Notes: a model not told the origin generated them from the sequence alone. Positions 53,809-62,949 are shown, counted from the stretch's first letter. The stretch: 64,000 nt of DNA from Deltaproteobacteria bacterium (GCA_019309115.1 JAFDGW010000014.1:1-64000); one strand, 5' to 3'. A program made the numbers and translations.

Positions 53809-54602
53809 ATGAGGATCAACACTAATGTGCCAGCATTGAATGTTCACAGACACTTGACAATGACCAGTAGAAGACTAGCGGAGTCTTTAAAGAAGTTATC
53901 CTCGGGCTACAGGATTAATTCGGCAAAGGATGATGCATCTGGGCTTGCTGTAGCCAACAAATTCAGAGCGGATATTCATGCCTTGAGGGTAGCCAAGCAG
54001 AACGCCATGGAAGCTCAATCAATGCTTCAGATTGCCGATGGTGCTTATTCTAAGATTTACGACATACTTGTACGGATGAAGGAGCTTGCCACGCCCGAAA
54101 TAGACAGGATTGCTGCATCCACTTTTTACAATAAGACGGCTCTAATCGCCACTGGTTCGGTTGGAGATTATGATCTTAGTAACGTAAGTAGCGCTGTCGG
54201 GGGCTTAACCTTCCAGATCGGTCAGCTAAACGATAAGCAATTTCAGCTGGAATTGTCCCTCAGTGCGGCTGATGCCACATCGCTGGGAGTAGCTGCTGCG
54301 TCCGTTGGCATAGATAATGTTGCTTCTGCTCAAGCTGCCATGGATGCCATAGATACTGCCATTGACAGCATTAACCAATACATGGCCAAGGTTGGTGCTT
54401 ATCAGAACAGGTTGCAGTACACGATTGAGAACCTTGAGGCATCGAAAACTTCTCGGCTTCTGAGTCCACCATCAGGGATGTGGATATGGCTTGGGAAGTG
54501 GTGAACTTTACGAAGAACCAGATCCTGCAACAGTCCGGTATCGCAATGCTGGCTCAAGCAAATATGGCACCTCAGCAGATTCTTCAACTCTTGCAGGGTT
54601 AA
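53809..54602 (+). pseudogene. fliC: Flagellin gene, frameshifted and internally shortened (first copy)
   Basis: Encodes a flagellin starting RINTNVPALNVHRHLTMTSRRLAESL with all N-terminal D0/D1 features up to MKELAT. There the usual segment of roughly 25 residues before EIDRIAAST is absent, in frame. A frameshift near 54445-54452 ends the reading frame at 54504 after 231 residues. The shifted frame continues with [21 protein letters not shown] and the flagellin C-terminus to a stop at 54602. A 4-base deletion relative to the common ASKTNFSASES sequence would explain it. A true lesion or an assembly error in a repeated gene are both possible. Confidence 0.8.
53981..54094 (+). repeat. 114-base block identical in both flagellin genes, copy 1
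   Basis: Identical base for base to 60038-60151, from CCTTGAGGG to GCCACGC, while the 5' parts of the two genes differ at many positions. The identity ends exactly at the internal deletion junction in each gene. This suggests recent gene conversion or a collapsed repeat in assembly. Confidence 0.85.
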
Positions 54603-54652
54603 TAAACCTCATGTATGGTGGAATGTACCTGTCGATGATGTTTGTGGAATGG

Positions 54653-54673
54653 GGGTGGCCTGGCGGGTCGCCC
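54653..54673 (+). terminator. Weak hairpin after the first flagellin
   Basis: GGGTGGC can pair with GTCGCCC using two G-U pairs and a 7-base loop, followed by TAACTGTTTGTTTT. It is the only terminator-like structure between this flagellin and the glycosyltransferase genes. Confidence 0.35.
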
Positions 54674-54786
54674 TAACTGTTTGTTTTACTTTAATTTGCA
54701 GCAAGTACCGCTTTTTTAAATGTTACATGGTAGAATGAGATTTCGAGAGAAGCCTTGACTATCGCGGATTATAAACACGTTAAGGC

Positions 54787-56532
54787 ATGGATGCCGAGAT
54801 TACATCTTTGAATTTTTCTAAAATACCGTCTCAGCACCTTTTCATCAAAAACTATCATGCTCTTTCCGCTGTTGTGGAAAATTCACTACTTGAACTTCTT
54901 AATATCAGGCAATCCAGATTACCTGTAGATCTAAAACCAAGCGCATCCGGTTTGCCGACAGCAGTAATTGAAGGCTGGAATAGCCCACCGGTTCACGATC
55001 TAAACTCACCTGTCGAATCAGCCATACAAGAAATCCGAACAGCCATAAATTCTGATATTGAATCCTTGATTATGGTGGGATTAGGACTGGGTTATCACCT
55101 GGGAGCTCTTTGTGATCTTTTCCCCTCCCTTCAAAAAATCCTCGTTTACGAGCGCTTTCCTGAATTTGTTAAGATAGCCTTATCTATAAAGGATTATTCT
55201 AGAGATCTCTTGAGTGGACGCATTTCACTTTGCACCTGGCAAGATTATCCGCATTTTCGACAAATGGCCATGAAGTTTCTAAGCGAGAACTCCGGTATCT
55301 TTGTGCATCCCGTGCTTGGCGAGATTTATCGCGAAGAGTTGGACGGAATACTTTCGTGCAATCAATATAGGAAATGTAAATGCGCCGTGCTTCTTACAGG
55401 CCTTCTCAGCAGAGATGTAGTAAACGTTCTTGAAAACCTTGGAGTTGAAACCTTTCCCATAGATGTACTTCGGGTTAGCGAACAGAGTCTCGCCAGCGCT
55501 TTAAATACCCATACTCCGGATTTTGTCTTTTCCATTAACTACATAAAAGGCGTGGCCGATATATGTTATGATTTAAAAATTCCTCTGGTAATATGGGAAA
55601 TTGATCCATCAATTGAAGTCCTTCAATACTCAAAGGTTCATACTGGAGATATTTTATTCTACACCTACAGAAAATCCAGAGTAAACGCCTTAAAAGATGC
55701 AGGATTTCGGAGAGTTGAATACCTTCCTCTTGCATCCAATCACCATCGCTTCAAGCCCATGGATCTTTGCAGTTCAGACATTGAAGTATATGGAGCAGAT
55801 ATCGGCTATGTTGGAGCTTCCATGACCTTAGAGGCAGAAAGGTTGTTTGCGCTTTTTTCGGAGATTTTACCCTTATCTTCCGATGCCATACCAGTGGACC
55901 TTGATGCTCTTAAAGAAGAGCTACGTGAGAAACAACAAAGGAATCTGAACGATTTCGTGGTACCTCGAATCTTTCACCGTCATTCGCTTCCTCGGTTTCT
56001 TCGAGATGCCAACGGAAGACTGGTTGATTGTTTTCTGTGTCTCGGTGAAGGATGTGCATCTGAACGGAGAGCTGGCATAATTAATCAGCTAGCAAGCCGC
56101 TTACCCGACTTTCGCATTGCCGTCTGGGGTGACGATGGATGGGCACGAAAATTGGCTGATGGCGTGGAATATCGTGGCACAGCCGGCCACTTCCACGAGC
56201 TCATCAAAATATACAATGCGCTCAAAATAAACCTGGATATAAACAGAATTTACCAGCGTGATATCGTGCCCCTGAGAGTCTTCGATATTTTAGCGTCAAA
56301 AGGGTTTTTGCTGGCAGATAGAAGCGATGAACTTCACGAGTTATTCGGAAACGCCGTCATAAGCTACGGTTCTGTGGATGAACTTGAAAAGCTTGTGCGG
56401 TATTATTTGGACCATCCGGACGAGCGAGATAGCATAGCAGAAGCGGGTTATACAGCTGTTCTCTCGGCGCACACGCTTGAACATCGCCTGAAAGCGATTC
56501 TGGCAGATCTAGAGGCCTTCGGGTTCGTTTAG
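54787..56532 (+). CDS. CgeB/Maf-like glycosyltransferase, probable flagellin modification
   Basis: A 581-residue cytoplasmic protein. The N-terminal half contains IMVGLGLGYHLGALCDLFPSLQKILVYERFP, reminiscent of motility-accessory (Maf) proteins; the C-terminal half has DIGYVGASMTLEAERLF, then YNALKINLDINRI and VPLRVFDILASKGFLLAD, typical of CgeB-like glycosyltransferases. Lying between two flagellin genes with two further glycosyltransferases, it probably glycosylates flagellin. Sugar and acceptor are unknown. Confidence 0.75.
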   Translation: MDAEITSLNFSKIPSQHLFIKNYHALSAVVENSLLELLNIRQSRLPVDLKPSASGLPTAVIEGWNSPPVHDLNSPVESAIQEIRTAINSDIESLIMVGLGLGYHLGALCDLFPSLQKILVYERFPEFVKIALSIKDYSRDLLSGRISLCTWQDYPHFRQMAMKFLSENSGIFVHPVLGEIYREELDGILSCNQYRKCKCAVLLTGLLSRDVVNVLENLGVETFPIDVLRVSEQSLASALNTHTPDFVFSINYIKGVADICYDLKIPLVIWEIDPSIEVLQYSKVHTGDILFYTYRKSRVNALKDAGFRRVEYLPLASNHHRFKPMDLCSSDIEVYGADIGYVGASMTLEAERLFALFSEILPLSSDAIPVDLDALKEELREKQQRNLNDFVVPRIFHRHSLPRFLRDANGRLVDCFLCLGEGCASERRAGIINQLASRLPDFRIAVWGDDGWARKLADGVEYRGTAGHFHELIKIYNALKINLDINRIYQRDIVPLRVFDILASKGFLLADRSDELHELFGNAVISYGSVDELEKLVRYYLDHPDERDSIAEAGYTAVLSAHTLEHRLKAILADLEAFGFV

Positions 56533-56574
56533 TCGATAAAGTCAACGTGAGTATAATTAGGATCTTGAAAGAAA

Positions 56575-58203
56575 ATGGCTAAAAATAGGGCAAGGCTTCA
56601 CAGAAAGGTGCTGATTATTCAGCTCACCCGCATGGGGGATCTCATACAGACGATTCCTCTGTTGAAGGGTCTTTTTGAGCAGTCCAACCCGTCCCATATC
56701 ACCTTGGTTTGCGTCAGGGAATTTTCAAGAATACTGGATAGTGCCAGGTTCGTTCACAGGTTCTTACGCATTCCTGCTTCTGATGTTTATAAGTTGTGCA
56801 AGGCTGAAGATATGAATTACCTGACTGAGCTTGCTACCCATCCCTATTTTGCGGAAGATTATGATCTTGTCATAAATTTGACACACGACTATATGACGGG
56901 ATTGCTTGCAAATCGCGTGAAGGCTGCTGAAAAAGCTGGGGTAGTTCACCGGTCTAGAACGGATGGATACATCCCTGACAGATGGGGACGATATCTCTTT
57001 GCCGTTGTTCGAAATCGAAGAGTTAACACATTCAATCTGGTAGACATTCATATGGGAATAGGAAAAGTGAAGCACAAACCAATGGTGCCTTTTTTGACGC
57101 CACCGTCCAGAGCGCGAAGGAAAATTGACGTTTTACTGTCTCGGGAGGGCATTCACAGGGATTGTCCTATTATTTGTATTCATCCAGGGGCTAACCTTAT
57201 TCATCGGACTTGGCCTATTGAATATTTTGCCTCTCTTGCCGAAATTCTCGTACGAAATACTGGAGTAACCGTTGTTATCACCGGTTTTGGTAGAACCGAA
57301 GAGCAGCTTGGTGGTGAGCTGATAGAATTTTGCCGCAAAAAAGGGCTACCCAAAAGCAGAATAGTGAACATGGTCGGAAAAACAGGGCAGAATGAACTGG
57401 TTGCGTTAATGGAACGGGCTATCTTGCTGGTGACCAACGATACGGGACCGATCCACATTGCAGCTGCAGTTGGAACGCCAACCGTTGGGATTTACCTTTC
57501 AACAGCCTTCCCGGGGGAAACTGCTCCCTATGGTAGCGGACATGTAACAATTTCTCCAGCGTTGGATTGTTACCCATGTCTTAGGCCTGAAGAAAGAAGT
57601 GGCTGTGGTCTGAAGTGCCGATGGAGTATCAAACCCGAAATCATATTTGACGTGGCTTCAGCCATTATTGATGGTCGTGTTGATGATAGCCTGGTTCGAA
57701 GAAGACTATCTTTTGACGGTGTTGCAATTATGCAGTCTAGATTTATGTCCAATGGAACGTTGATTTACCTTCCCTGTAATGAACAGGATGGCAAGGCTTT
57801 TGCCCATTTGGTTGCCGAGCGATACGCGTGGGAAGGGGTCCTTGGGCTTAATAGCACTTTTGAGCTGGTTGAGTTTGCAGATAAAGAAAGCCTTCTTCAA
57901 GAAGTTGCATTGCGAAGATTCTTTTTTGAGAAGCTTGGGACCATAGCTGAAAAAGCCTGCCAGAATGAGAGCAGGCGACTTGATAAGAACGGTCTCCACG
58001 GATCTTTCGCGAGGCTCGTTAATTCCTTCAGAATATCTACACCGAGCCTTTTTCCTGATTACTTTGTTTCTCCTTTGTGGCCTTCTAAGATGGAAGAAGG
58101 AGCGAGCTTATGGAGGTTGAAGTGCATAGATATTAATATAGCTTTGGAGCGGCTTGGAGAATTAGAGCAATGGATAAAGAGCCAAAACTTTCAGTTTGCA
58201 TGA
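56575..58203 (+). CDS. Glycosyltransferase family 9 (heptosyltransferase-like)
   Basis: A 542-residue protein. The first 370 residues match ADP-heptose:LPS transferases: KVLIIQLTRMGDLIQTIPLLKGL at the start, ICIHPGANLIHRTWPIEYFASLAEIL and LLVTNDTGPIHIAAAVGTPTVGIYL later. An extra C-terminal domain of about 170 residues is not recognised. Although GT9 enzymes usually act on LPS core, this setting between flagellins points to filament glycosylation. It overlaps the next gene by 34 bases. Confidence 0.85.
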   Translation: MAKNRARLHRKVLIIQLTRMGDLIQTIPLLKGLFEQSNPSHITLVCVREFSRILDSARFVHRFLRIPASDVYKLCKAEDMNYLTELATHPYFAEDYDLVINLTHDYMTGLLANRVKAAEKAGVVHRSRTDGYIPDRWGRYLFAVVRNRRVNTFNLVDIHMGIGKVKHKPMVPFLTPPSRARRKIDVLLSREGIHRDCPIICIHPGANLIHRTWPIEYFASLAEILVRNTGVTVVITGFGRTEEQLGGELIEFCRKKGLPKSRIVNMVGKTGQNELVALMERAILLVTNDTGPIHIAAAVGTPTVGIYLSTAFPGETAPYGSGHVTISPALDCYPCLRPEERSGCGLKCRWSIKPEIIFDVASAIIDGRVDDSLVRRRLSFDGVAIMQSRFMSNGTLIYLPCNEQDGKAFAHLVAERYAWEGVLGLNSTFELVEFADKESLLQEVALRRFFFEKLGTIAEKACQNESRRLDKNGLHGSFARLVNSFRISTPSLFPDYFVSPLWPSKMEEGASLWRLKCIDINIALERLGELEQWIKSQNFQFA

Positions 58204-59789
58204 TTGTTAAAAACGAAGCTTCTAATCTTGAAGAGCTTCTTCCACAGGTAACTCAGTTTGCCGATGAAATTGTAATCGTGGACACGGGCTCAAATGATGA
58301 AACGCCTGAAGTAGCTCGGAGGTTTACTTCAAAAGTGTATTCATTTGCCTGGAACGATAACTTTTCTGATGCAAGAAATTATGGATTGGAAAAAGCCACG
58401 GGGGATTATTTTCTGTGGCTGGATGCTGATGATCGCGTACCTGATCGGAGCATAACCGCTATAAGGGAATTAAAAAGTCATTTTGACGGCAAAAAGTTCT
58501 TTTACTTCCTGCTGAAGGATATAAGGCCATCGGATTCGGGTTCTGGCATGAAGGTTTTCTCATGTTTTTATCAGATCAGATGTGCTCCCCTGAAACCGGA
58601 TGTGCGCTTTTACGGAGCCGTTCACGAACTGTTGAATAATGCGCTTTCAAAACCAGCATATCAGCCCGTCCAGACAGATGTAGAGATAGAACACTACGGT
58701 TATAAAAACGAAACGGTAATAAGGGAAAAACTAAAACGTAACCTTAAGCTACTGCTTGCCGAGAAAGATTCCAGAAAGGATGATCTAAACCATCAAGTGT
58801 ACCTTTCTTCTACGCTTGCCGACTTGGGCAGGGTTGATGAAGCGAAACAAATTCTGGTTGATTATCTTAATCGTTGTTTCTTTGAGTTATGCGAGAAAGG
58901 AAAGAAGTTTGAACTTTTTTATATTTACACACACCTGGTCAGGTATGAACTAGAGAAGAAGCAATTCGACGATGCAAAAAGATGGCTGGTAAAAGCTGAA
59001 GCTTATTCTGAAGACGACGTATTTTCACTTTGCCGCCTGGCAGTTTTCTGGGAAAAACTTGGGTGTCATCAAAAGGCCATCGAGTTTTTATACCGCATGT
59101 TCAGGGCTCCATTTTATTTCCGGACCGTTCCTACCCCAGAACCGCCGAAACTCGAAGATATTCATCTTTGCCTGTGTTTTAACTTTCTATGTCTTGGAGA
59201 AGAGAAAAACTTTGAGTTTCACTTCAATAAAGCCCTGGAATGTGGGGGAAAATCCAGGTCTGAATGTTACGAATGGCTGGCGTCCCGTGCTATTTTGAGC
59301 AATAGGTTTGACGTAATGAAAAGGGTTATTGACATAGCACTGGATGAGGGGTGTGAAAGTCCTGTATTGCACCGATATTTAGGCGTTTTTTACAAAGCAA
59401 CGGGGTTCAGGAAAGAGGCTGAGAATCAATTCTTGAGAAGCCTCGAACTTGATCCATCGTCAGTGCCCGGTCGGATTTATCTTGCATGGATATTTTTAGA
59501 AAAAGGGCAAGTTCGTGAATCATGGGCTCTGTGGAATCAGCTCTTTTCTGAGGGTGAGCGATGCCTGGATGTGTTACTCGGATGTATGGTGTGTGGCTTG
59601 TTGTTGAGATATGACATCGAATCTTATGAAAAACTTCTTATGGATACCTTTGATGAAGATGGCGGGGATGGGAATATCTTTGACAAGATACATGCAAGAT
59701 TGATACGGGACGGGCGCAAAGAGCTTCTGGTGTATTTTTCGTTCTTGAAAAGAAATCTTCTTAAGATGCGCCGAAGTCGTGCCGATTAA
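58170..59789 (+). CDS. Family 2 glycosyltransferase with TPR-like C-terminal half
   Basis: A 539-residue protein. A GT-A domain (LSVCMIVKNEASNLEELLPQV, DEIVIVDTGSNDETPE, FLWLDADDRVPD) is followed from about residue 200 by helical tetratricopeptide-like repeats (HQVYLSSTLADLGRVDEAKQIL; VLHRYLGVFYKATGFRKEAENQFLRSLELDP). Such GT2-TPR proteins are frequent in flagellin glycosylation islands. It is the last gene before the second flagellin. Confidence 0.85.
   Translation: MDKEPKLSVCMIVKNEASNLEELLPQVTQFADEIVIVDTGSNDETPEVARRFTSKVYSFAWNDNFSDARNYGLEKATGDYFLWLDADDRVPDRSITAIRELKSHFDGKKFFYFLLKDIRPSDSGSGMKVFSCFYQIRCAPLKPDVRFYGAVHELLNNALSKPAYQPVQTDVEIEHYGYKNETVIREKLKRNLKLLLAEKDSRKDDLNHQVYLSSTLADLGRVDEAKQILVDYLNRCFFELCEKGKKFELFYIYTHLVRYELEKKQFDDAKRWLVKAEAYSEDDVFSLCRLAVFWEKLGCHQKAIEFLYRMFRAPFYFRTVPTPEPPKLEDIHLCLCFNFLCLGEEKNFEFHFNKALECGGKSRSECYEWLASRAILSNRFDVMKRVIDIALDEGCESPVLHRYLGVFYKATGFRKEAENQFLRSLELDPSSVPGRIYLAWIFLEKGQVRESWALWNQLFSEGERCLDVLLGCMVCGLLLRYDIESYEKLLMDTFDEDGGDGNIFDKIHARLIRDGRKELLVYFSFLKRNLLKMRRSRAD
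59762..59788 (+). promoter_or_regulatory. Candidate sigma-28 promoter of the second flagellin
   Basis: TAAGATGC, 11 bases, then GCCGATTA, against TAAAGTTT-N11-GCCGATAA. It lies at the end of the glycosyltransferase gene, so part of the match is coding. Predicted start about 59795, 65 bases before the flagellin. No sigma-54 match is found here. Confidence 0.4.
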
Positions 59790-59816
59790 ATAGATGAAAG
59801 AAGACGGAAGGAAACA

Positions 59817-59853
59817 GGAGACAGGGAAGTCTCTGAGAAAAAAACAGGGAGGA
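59817..59853 (+). promoter_or_regulatory. Putative CsrA-binding hairpin and SD site in the second flagellin leader
   Basis: GAGAC (59818-59822), loop AGGGAA, GTCTC (59829-59833) form a perfect stem, closed by a G-U pair. ACAGGGAGGA (59844-59853) overlaps the Shine-Dalgarno, 6 bases before the ATG. Loop and SD site match those of the first flagellin leader although the stem bases differ. Confidence 0.6.
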
Positions 59854-59859
59854 TAAGTT

Positions 59860-60566
59860 ATGTCGCTGAGAATTAATACCAATGTGGAAGCAATTAACGT
59901 TCATCGTCATCTTAGCATGACGAACAGAAGGTTGGCAGAGTCTCTGAAGAGGTTATCATCTGGTTATCGTATAAACTCTGCTAAAGACGATGCCTCCGGT
60001 CTTGCCGTTGCAAACAAGTTCAGGGCGGACATTCGGTCCTTGAGGGTAGCCAAGCAGAACGCCATGGAAGCTCAATCAATGCTTCAGATTGCCGATGGTG
60101 CTTATTCTAAGATTTACGACATACTTGTACGGATGAAGGAGCTTGCCACGCTCTCCAGTCCGAAATAGACAGGATTGCTGCATCCACATTTTACAATAAG
60201 ACAGCTCTAATTGCCAGTGGTTCGTTTGGAGATTATGATCTTAGTAACGTAAGTAGCGCTGTTGGGGGTTTGACCTTCCAGATCGGTCAGCTAAACGATG
60301 ACCAATTTCAGCTGGAATTGTCCCTCAGTGCGGCTAATGCTGAGTCACTGGGAGTAGCTGCTGCGTCCGTTGGCATAGATAGTGTTGCCTCTGCTCAAGC
60401 TGCCATGGATGCCATAGATACTGCCATTGACAGCATTAACCAATACATGGCCAAGGTTGGTGCTTATCAGAACAGGTTGCAGTACACGATTGAGAACCTT
60501 GAGGGTATTGCAATGCTGGCTCAGGCAAATATGGCACCTCAGCAGATTCTTCAGCTTCTTGGTTAA
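59860..60566 (+). pseudogene. fliC: Flagellin gene, disrupted and internally shortened (second copy)
   Basis: Starts SLRINTNVEAINVHRHLSMTNRRLAESLKRL and reads as flagellin to MKELAT, then stops at 60168 after LSSPK. The reading frame for EIDRIAASTFYNKT begins at 60162 in a different frame and runs to 60566. The same segment before EIDRIAAST is missing as in the first copy. In addition the C-terminus joins NLE directly to [20 protein letters not shown], an in-frame loss of about 34 residues that remain in the first copy. No intact product is predicted from this sequence. Confidence 0.8.
60038..60151 (+). repeat. 114-base block identical in both flagellin genes, copy 2
   Basis: Identical to 53981-54094; the flanking upstream sequence diverges. 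The 3' edge coincides with the disruption site of this gene. Confidence 0.85.
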
Positions 60567-60599
60567 TCCAGTTCTTTCAATCTGGCATGAGTAAAGCGA

Positions 60600-60636
60600 A
60601 AAGATGGGGAGGTTACCTCCCTGTCTTTTCTTTTTT
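60600..60636 (+). terminator. Intrinsic terminator after the second flagellin
   Basis: GGGAGG and CCTCCC around a 3-base loop, extended by AAAGAT/GTCTTT pairing, then CTTTTTT. It separates the flagellin from fliD. Confidence 0.9.
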
Positions 60637-60670
60637 AAGTGAATGCTGGTATAGCCTTTGCAATTTCCCC

Positions 60671-60731
60671 TAAAGGGTCATCTCAATATTGTCGAATTTT
60701 ATAGAGAGAATGTGCCCTAAATATTAGGGCA
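60671..60731 (+). promoter_or_regulatory. fliD leader: weak sigma-28-like match and a palindrome
   Basis: TAAA (60671-60674) and GTCGAATT (60691-60698) resemble sigma-28 elements with one base too many between them. Downstream a perfect palindrome TGCCCTAA-ATA-TTAGGGCA (60713-60731) may be an operator or RNA hairpin. Neither is strong alone, but fliD needs a promoter after the upstream terminator. Confidence 0.3.
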
Positions 60732-60782
60732 GATTTTCAAAGTGTAGCCGTTTAAACAACGGTTGGGTAGGGAGGTGTAGCC

Positions 60783-62087
60783 ATGGGCATAAGCCTGGTT
60801 GGACTGGGAAGCGGAATTGACTGGCAGTCAATCTTGGATCAGATGAGGGAGGCTGAATCGAAACGTATCGAACTTCTTGAAAGTCAGAAACAAACCCTGC
60901 AGGATCGCCTTACGGCATGGAGGGATCTTGGTACCAAGCTTACGGATTTAAAAAATGCCGCAGATGATTTGCGAGATTCCTGGGACTTAAACCTGTTTTC
61001 AACCCACGTTACATCATCTGATCCTAGCGTAGATGCAGATTCGGTGTTTTCGATTACCGTAGGTTCCAATGCTAGTGCCGGTATACACGAAGTTCAAATA
61101 AATCAGATTGCGAAGCCTCAGAGGGAAATCAGTGAATCATTCACCACAGCAGATTCGGATGCCGGCAAGACCGGATACATCACCATTAACGGAACGGATA
61201 TAACCCTCGACGGTAAGTCGTTAAACGAAATCAAAGACGAAATCAACGGCTTGGATTTGGGAGTGACTGCCAGTGTAATTCAGGCAAGTGAGACTGACTT
61301 TCGGCTGGTCATCACGGCAAACGACACAGGAGCAGCCGGTTTTTCCTTTGACGCATCCAATTCTGATATGACCTTTACTGAACAGGCCGGCCAGGATGCC
61401 GAGCTGGTTGTGGATGGTATAACGGTAACAAGAAGCAGCAATACCATTGGGGACGTTCTCACAGGGGTAACAATCGATCTGTACAATGCCTCCCCTTCCA
61501 TAACATTTACTGTTAGAATAGATCACGATCCATCAGCAATACAGGAAAAGGTTCAGAATCTAGTCGATGCTTATAATGCCGTTCTAGACGAAATAGGGAA
61601 ACACATTACCAGTAACACCAACCCCGATGCAGAAGTTGGGCCTCTTGGAACAGATTTTACCCTTCAACGTATTAAAACCAATCTCCATTCCGTGTATCTG
61701 GAAAATCAACTATTTGACATAGGAATAACCATAAATGACAATAACCGTCTGGAATTTGACACATCAGAGTTTCAAGAAGCTGTCTCTAATGATTTTTCAT
61801 CTGTTGCTGATAAAATTAACTCCTTTGCCTCGGACCTTTACTGGCAACTGTACGACCTCATGGACCCGATTGATGGAACAATAACCTTGAAGGAAGATAG
61901 CTTAGAAGATAGTATTGACAAAATAGATAGTAGAATAAGCGATGAACAGGCAAGGATCGACAGGCAGATTGAATCGTTACGCTCGCAATTTATCAAGATG
62001 GAAGAGGCTCTCTTTGAAATGCAGTCGCAATCGGATTGGCTGATGGCTCAGCTTGGAGGGCTTGCTGGTTCATCTAATCAGCAGTAA
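60783..62087 (+). CDS. fliD: FliD, flagellar filament cap (HAP2)
   Basis: A 434-residue exported cap protein that guides flagellin assembly. The N-terminal SLVGLGSGIDWQSILDQMREAE and the C-terminal coiled coil RISDEQARIDRQIESLRSQFIKMEEALFEMQSQSDWLMAQLGGL are diagnostic. GGGAGG lies before the ATG. It begins a fliD-fliT-fliS type operon. Confidence 0.95.
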   Translation: MGISLVGLGSGIDWQSILDQMREAESKRIELLESQKQTLQDRLTAWRDLGTKLTDLKNAADDLRDSWDLNLFSTHVTSSDPSVDADSVFSITVGSNASAGIHEVQINQIAKPQREISESFTTADSDAGKTGYITINGTDITLDGKSLNEIKDEINGLDLGVTASVIQASETDFRLVITANDTGAAGFSFDASNSDMTFTEQAGQDAELVVDGITVTRSSNTIGDVLTGVTIDLYNASPSITFTVRIDHDPSAIQEKVQNLVDAYNAVLDEIGKHITSNTNPDAEVGPLGTDFTLQRIKTNLHSVYLENQLFDIGITINDNNRLEFDTSEFQEAVSNDFSSVADKINSFASDLYWQLYDLMDPIDGTITLKEDSLEDSIDKIDSRISDEQARIDRQIESLRSQFIKMEEALFEMQSQSDWLMAQLGGLAGSSNQQ

Positions 62088-62103
62088 GGGTGTTTAGTAA
62101 TCC

Positions 62104-62520
62104 ATGGAGCGTGAGGATTTGAAGCGCAAGTTGAAGGAATCTCTTGGCAGGGTGAATGTATTGCTTTCAGAGCTGGAGGAGGAAACTCGGAAGCTTCAGG
62201 TGGTGTCTGATATGACCGATTCTGAAGTTGATGCAGCAAAACGGCGATGTCGTGATCTCAGGAGACAGTTAGAAACCGATATTAACCTCATAAAGACCCT
62301 TGTGCTCCAAGCAACTGGCTACTTTGATCGAGATGAGGAAATTGTAAGAATTTATAATGACCTTCATGAAAGACTTCGGCAGGCTCAAGATATAACCATG
62401 CAAACCATTAAGAGCCTTCAAAGTGGTATGACGAAGATAGAAGAAGAGATGGAGCTTCTTAGAAAGAAAGAGTTTGCGATTAAAAAATATAAACTGCATC
62501 AAGCTTGGAGTCAAAAATAG
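62104..62520 (+). CDS. Helical protein in the fliT position
   Basis: A 138-residue, wholly helical protein (LKESLGRVNVLLSELEEETRKLQ, then ETDINLIKTLVLQATGYFD). It sits 16 bases after fliD and 9 bases before fliS, where FliT-type export chaperones are found, but similarity to FliT is not clear by eye. No strong ribosome binding site; coupling to fliD is likely. Confidence 0.6.
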   Translation: MEREDLKRKLKESLGRVNVLLSELEEETRKLQVVSDMTDSEVDAAKRRCRDLRRQLETDINLIKTLVLQATGYFDRDEEIVRIYNDLHERLRQAQDITMQTIKSLQSGMTKIEEEMELLRKKEFAIKKYKLHQAWSQK

Positions 62521-62529
62521 GAGGTAAAC

Positions 62530-62940
62530 ATGCCAAATCCTGTAGATACCTACAGAAAAACCGGAGTTGAAACCGCTGATCCTCTGAAGCTGGTTATAAT
62601 GTGCTACGATGCGGTCATAGATGATCTCCGAAAAGCGAAAGAATATCATCAAGAGAAAAACCTAGAAGCTACCTACGACAGGGTAAGGCATGCTCAGGAC
62701 GTGATAACCGAGTTGCTTGTTGCACTGGACTACGAAAAAGGTGGCGATATTGCGGTAAACCTCGGCAGACTGTATAATTTTGTTCTAAGGCAGTTAATTG
62801 TGGTTAATTCCCGAACAGATCCCCAGCATTACGAAACACTAATAAAGCTTCTGGAAGAATTGAAAGGAGCCTGGGAACAGATTGCTACTCAGCAGGGAGC
62901 TTCACTGGGTACGCGGAATGGTGGCACTATTGTCGGATAG
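62530..62940 (+). CDS. fliS: FliS, flagellin export chaperone
   Basis: A 136-residue four-helix chaperone that binds the flagellin C-terminus. The N-terminal DTYRKTGVETADPLKLVIMCYDAVIDDL and central RVRHAQDVITELLVALDYEKGGDIAVNLGRLYNFVLRQL match the family. GGAGG overlaps the end of the preceding gene. In Gram-positives FliS also influences FliW-CsrA signalling by releasing FliW from flagellin; fliW is encoded just beyond. Confidence 0.95.
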   Translation: MPNPVDTYRKTGVETADPLKLVIMCYDAVIDDLRKAKEYHQEKNLEATYDRVRHAQDVITELLVALDYEKGGDIAVNLGRLYNFVLRQLIVVNSRTDPQHYETLIKLLEELKGAWEQIATQQGASLGTRNGGTIVG

Positions 62941-62949
62941 AACAGTTCA

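Noticed and set aside
54491-54676. 61-codon plus-strand frame after the first flagellin
   Set aside because: It is the C-terminal flagellin sequence read in the wrong frame plus downstream DNA.
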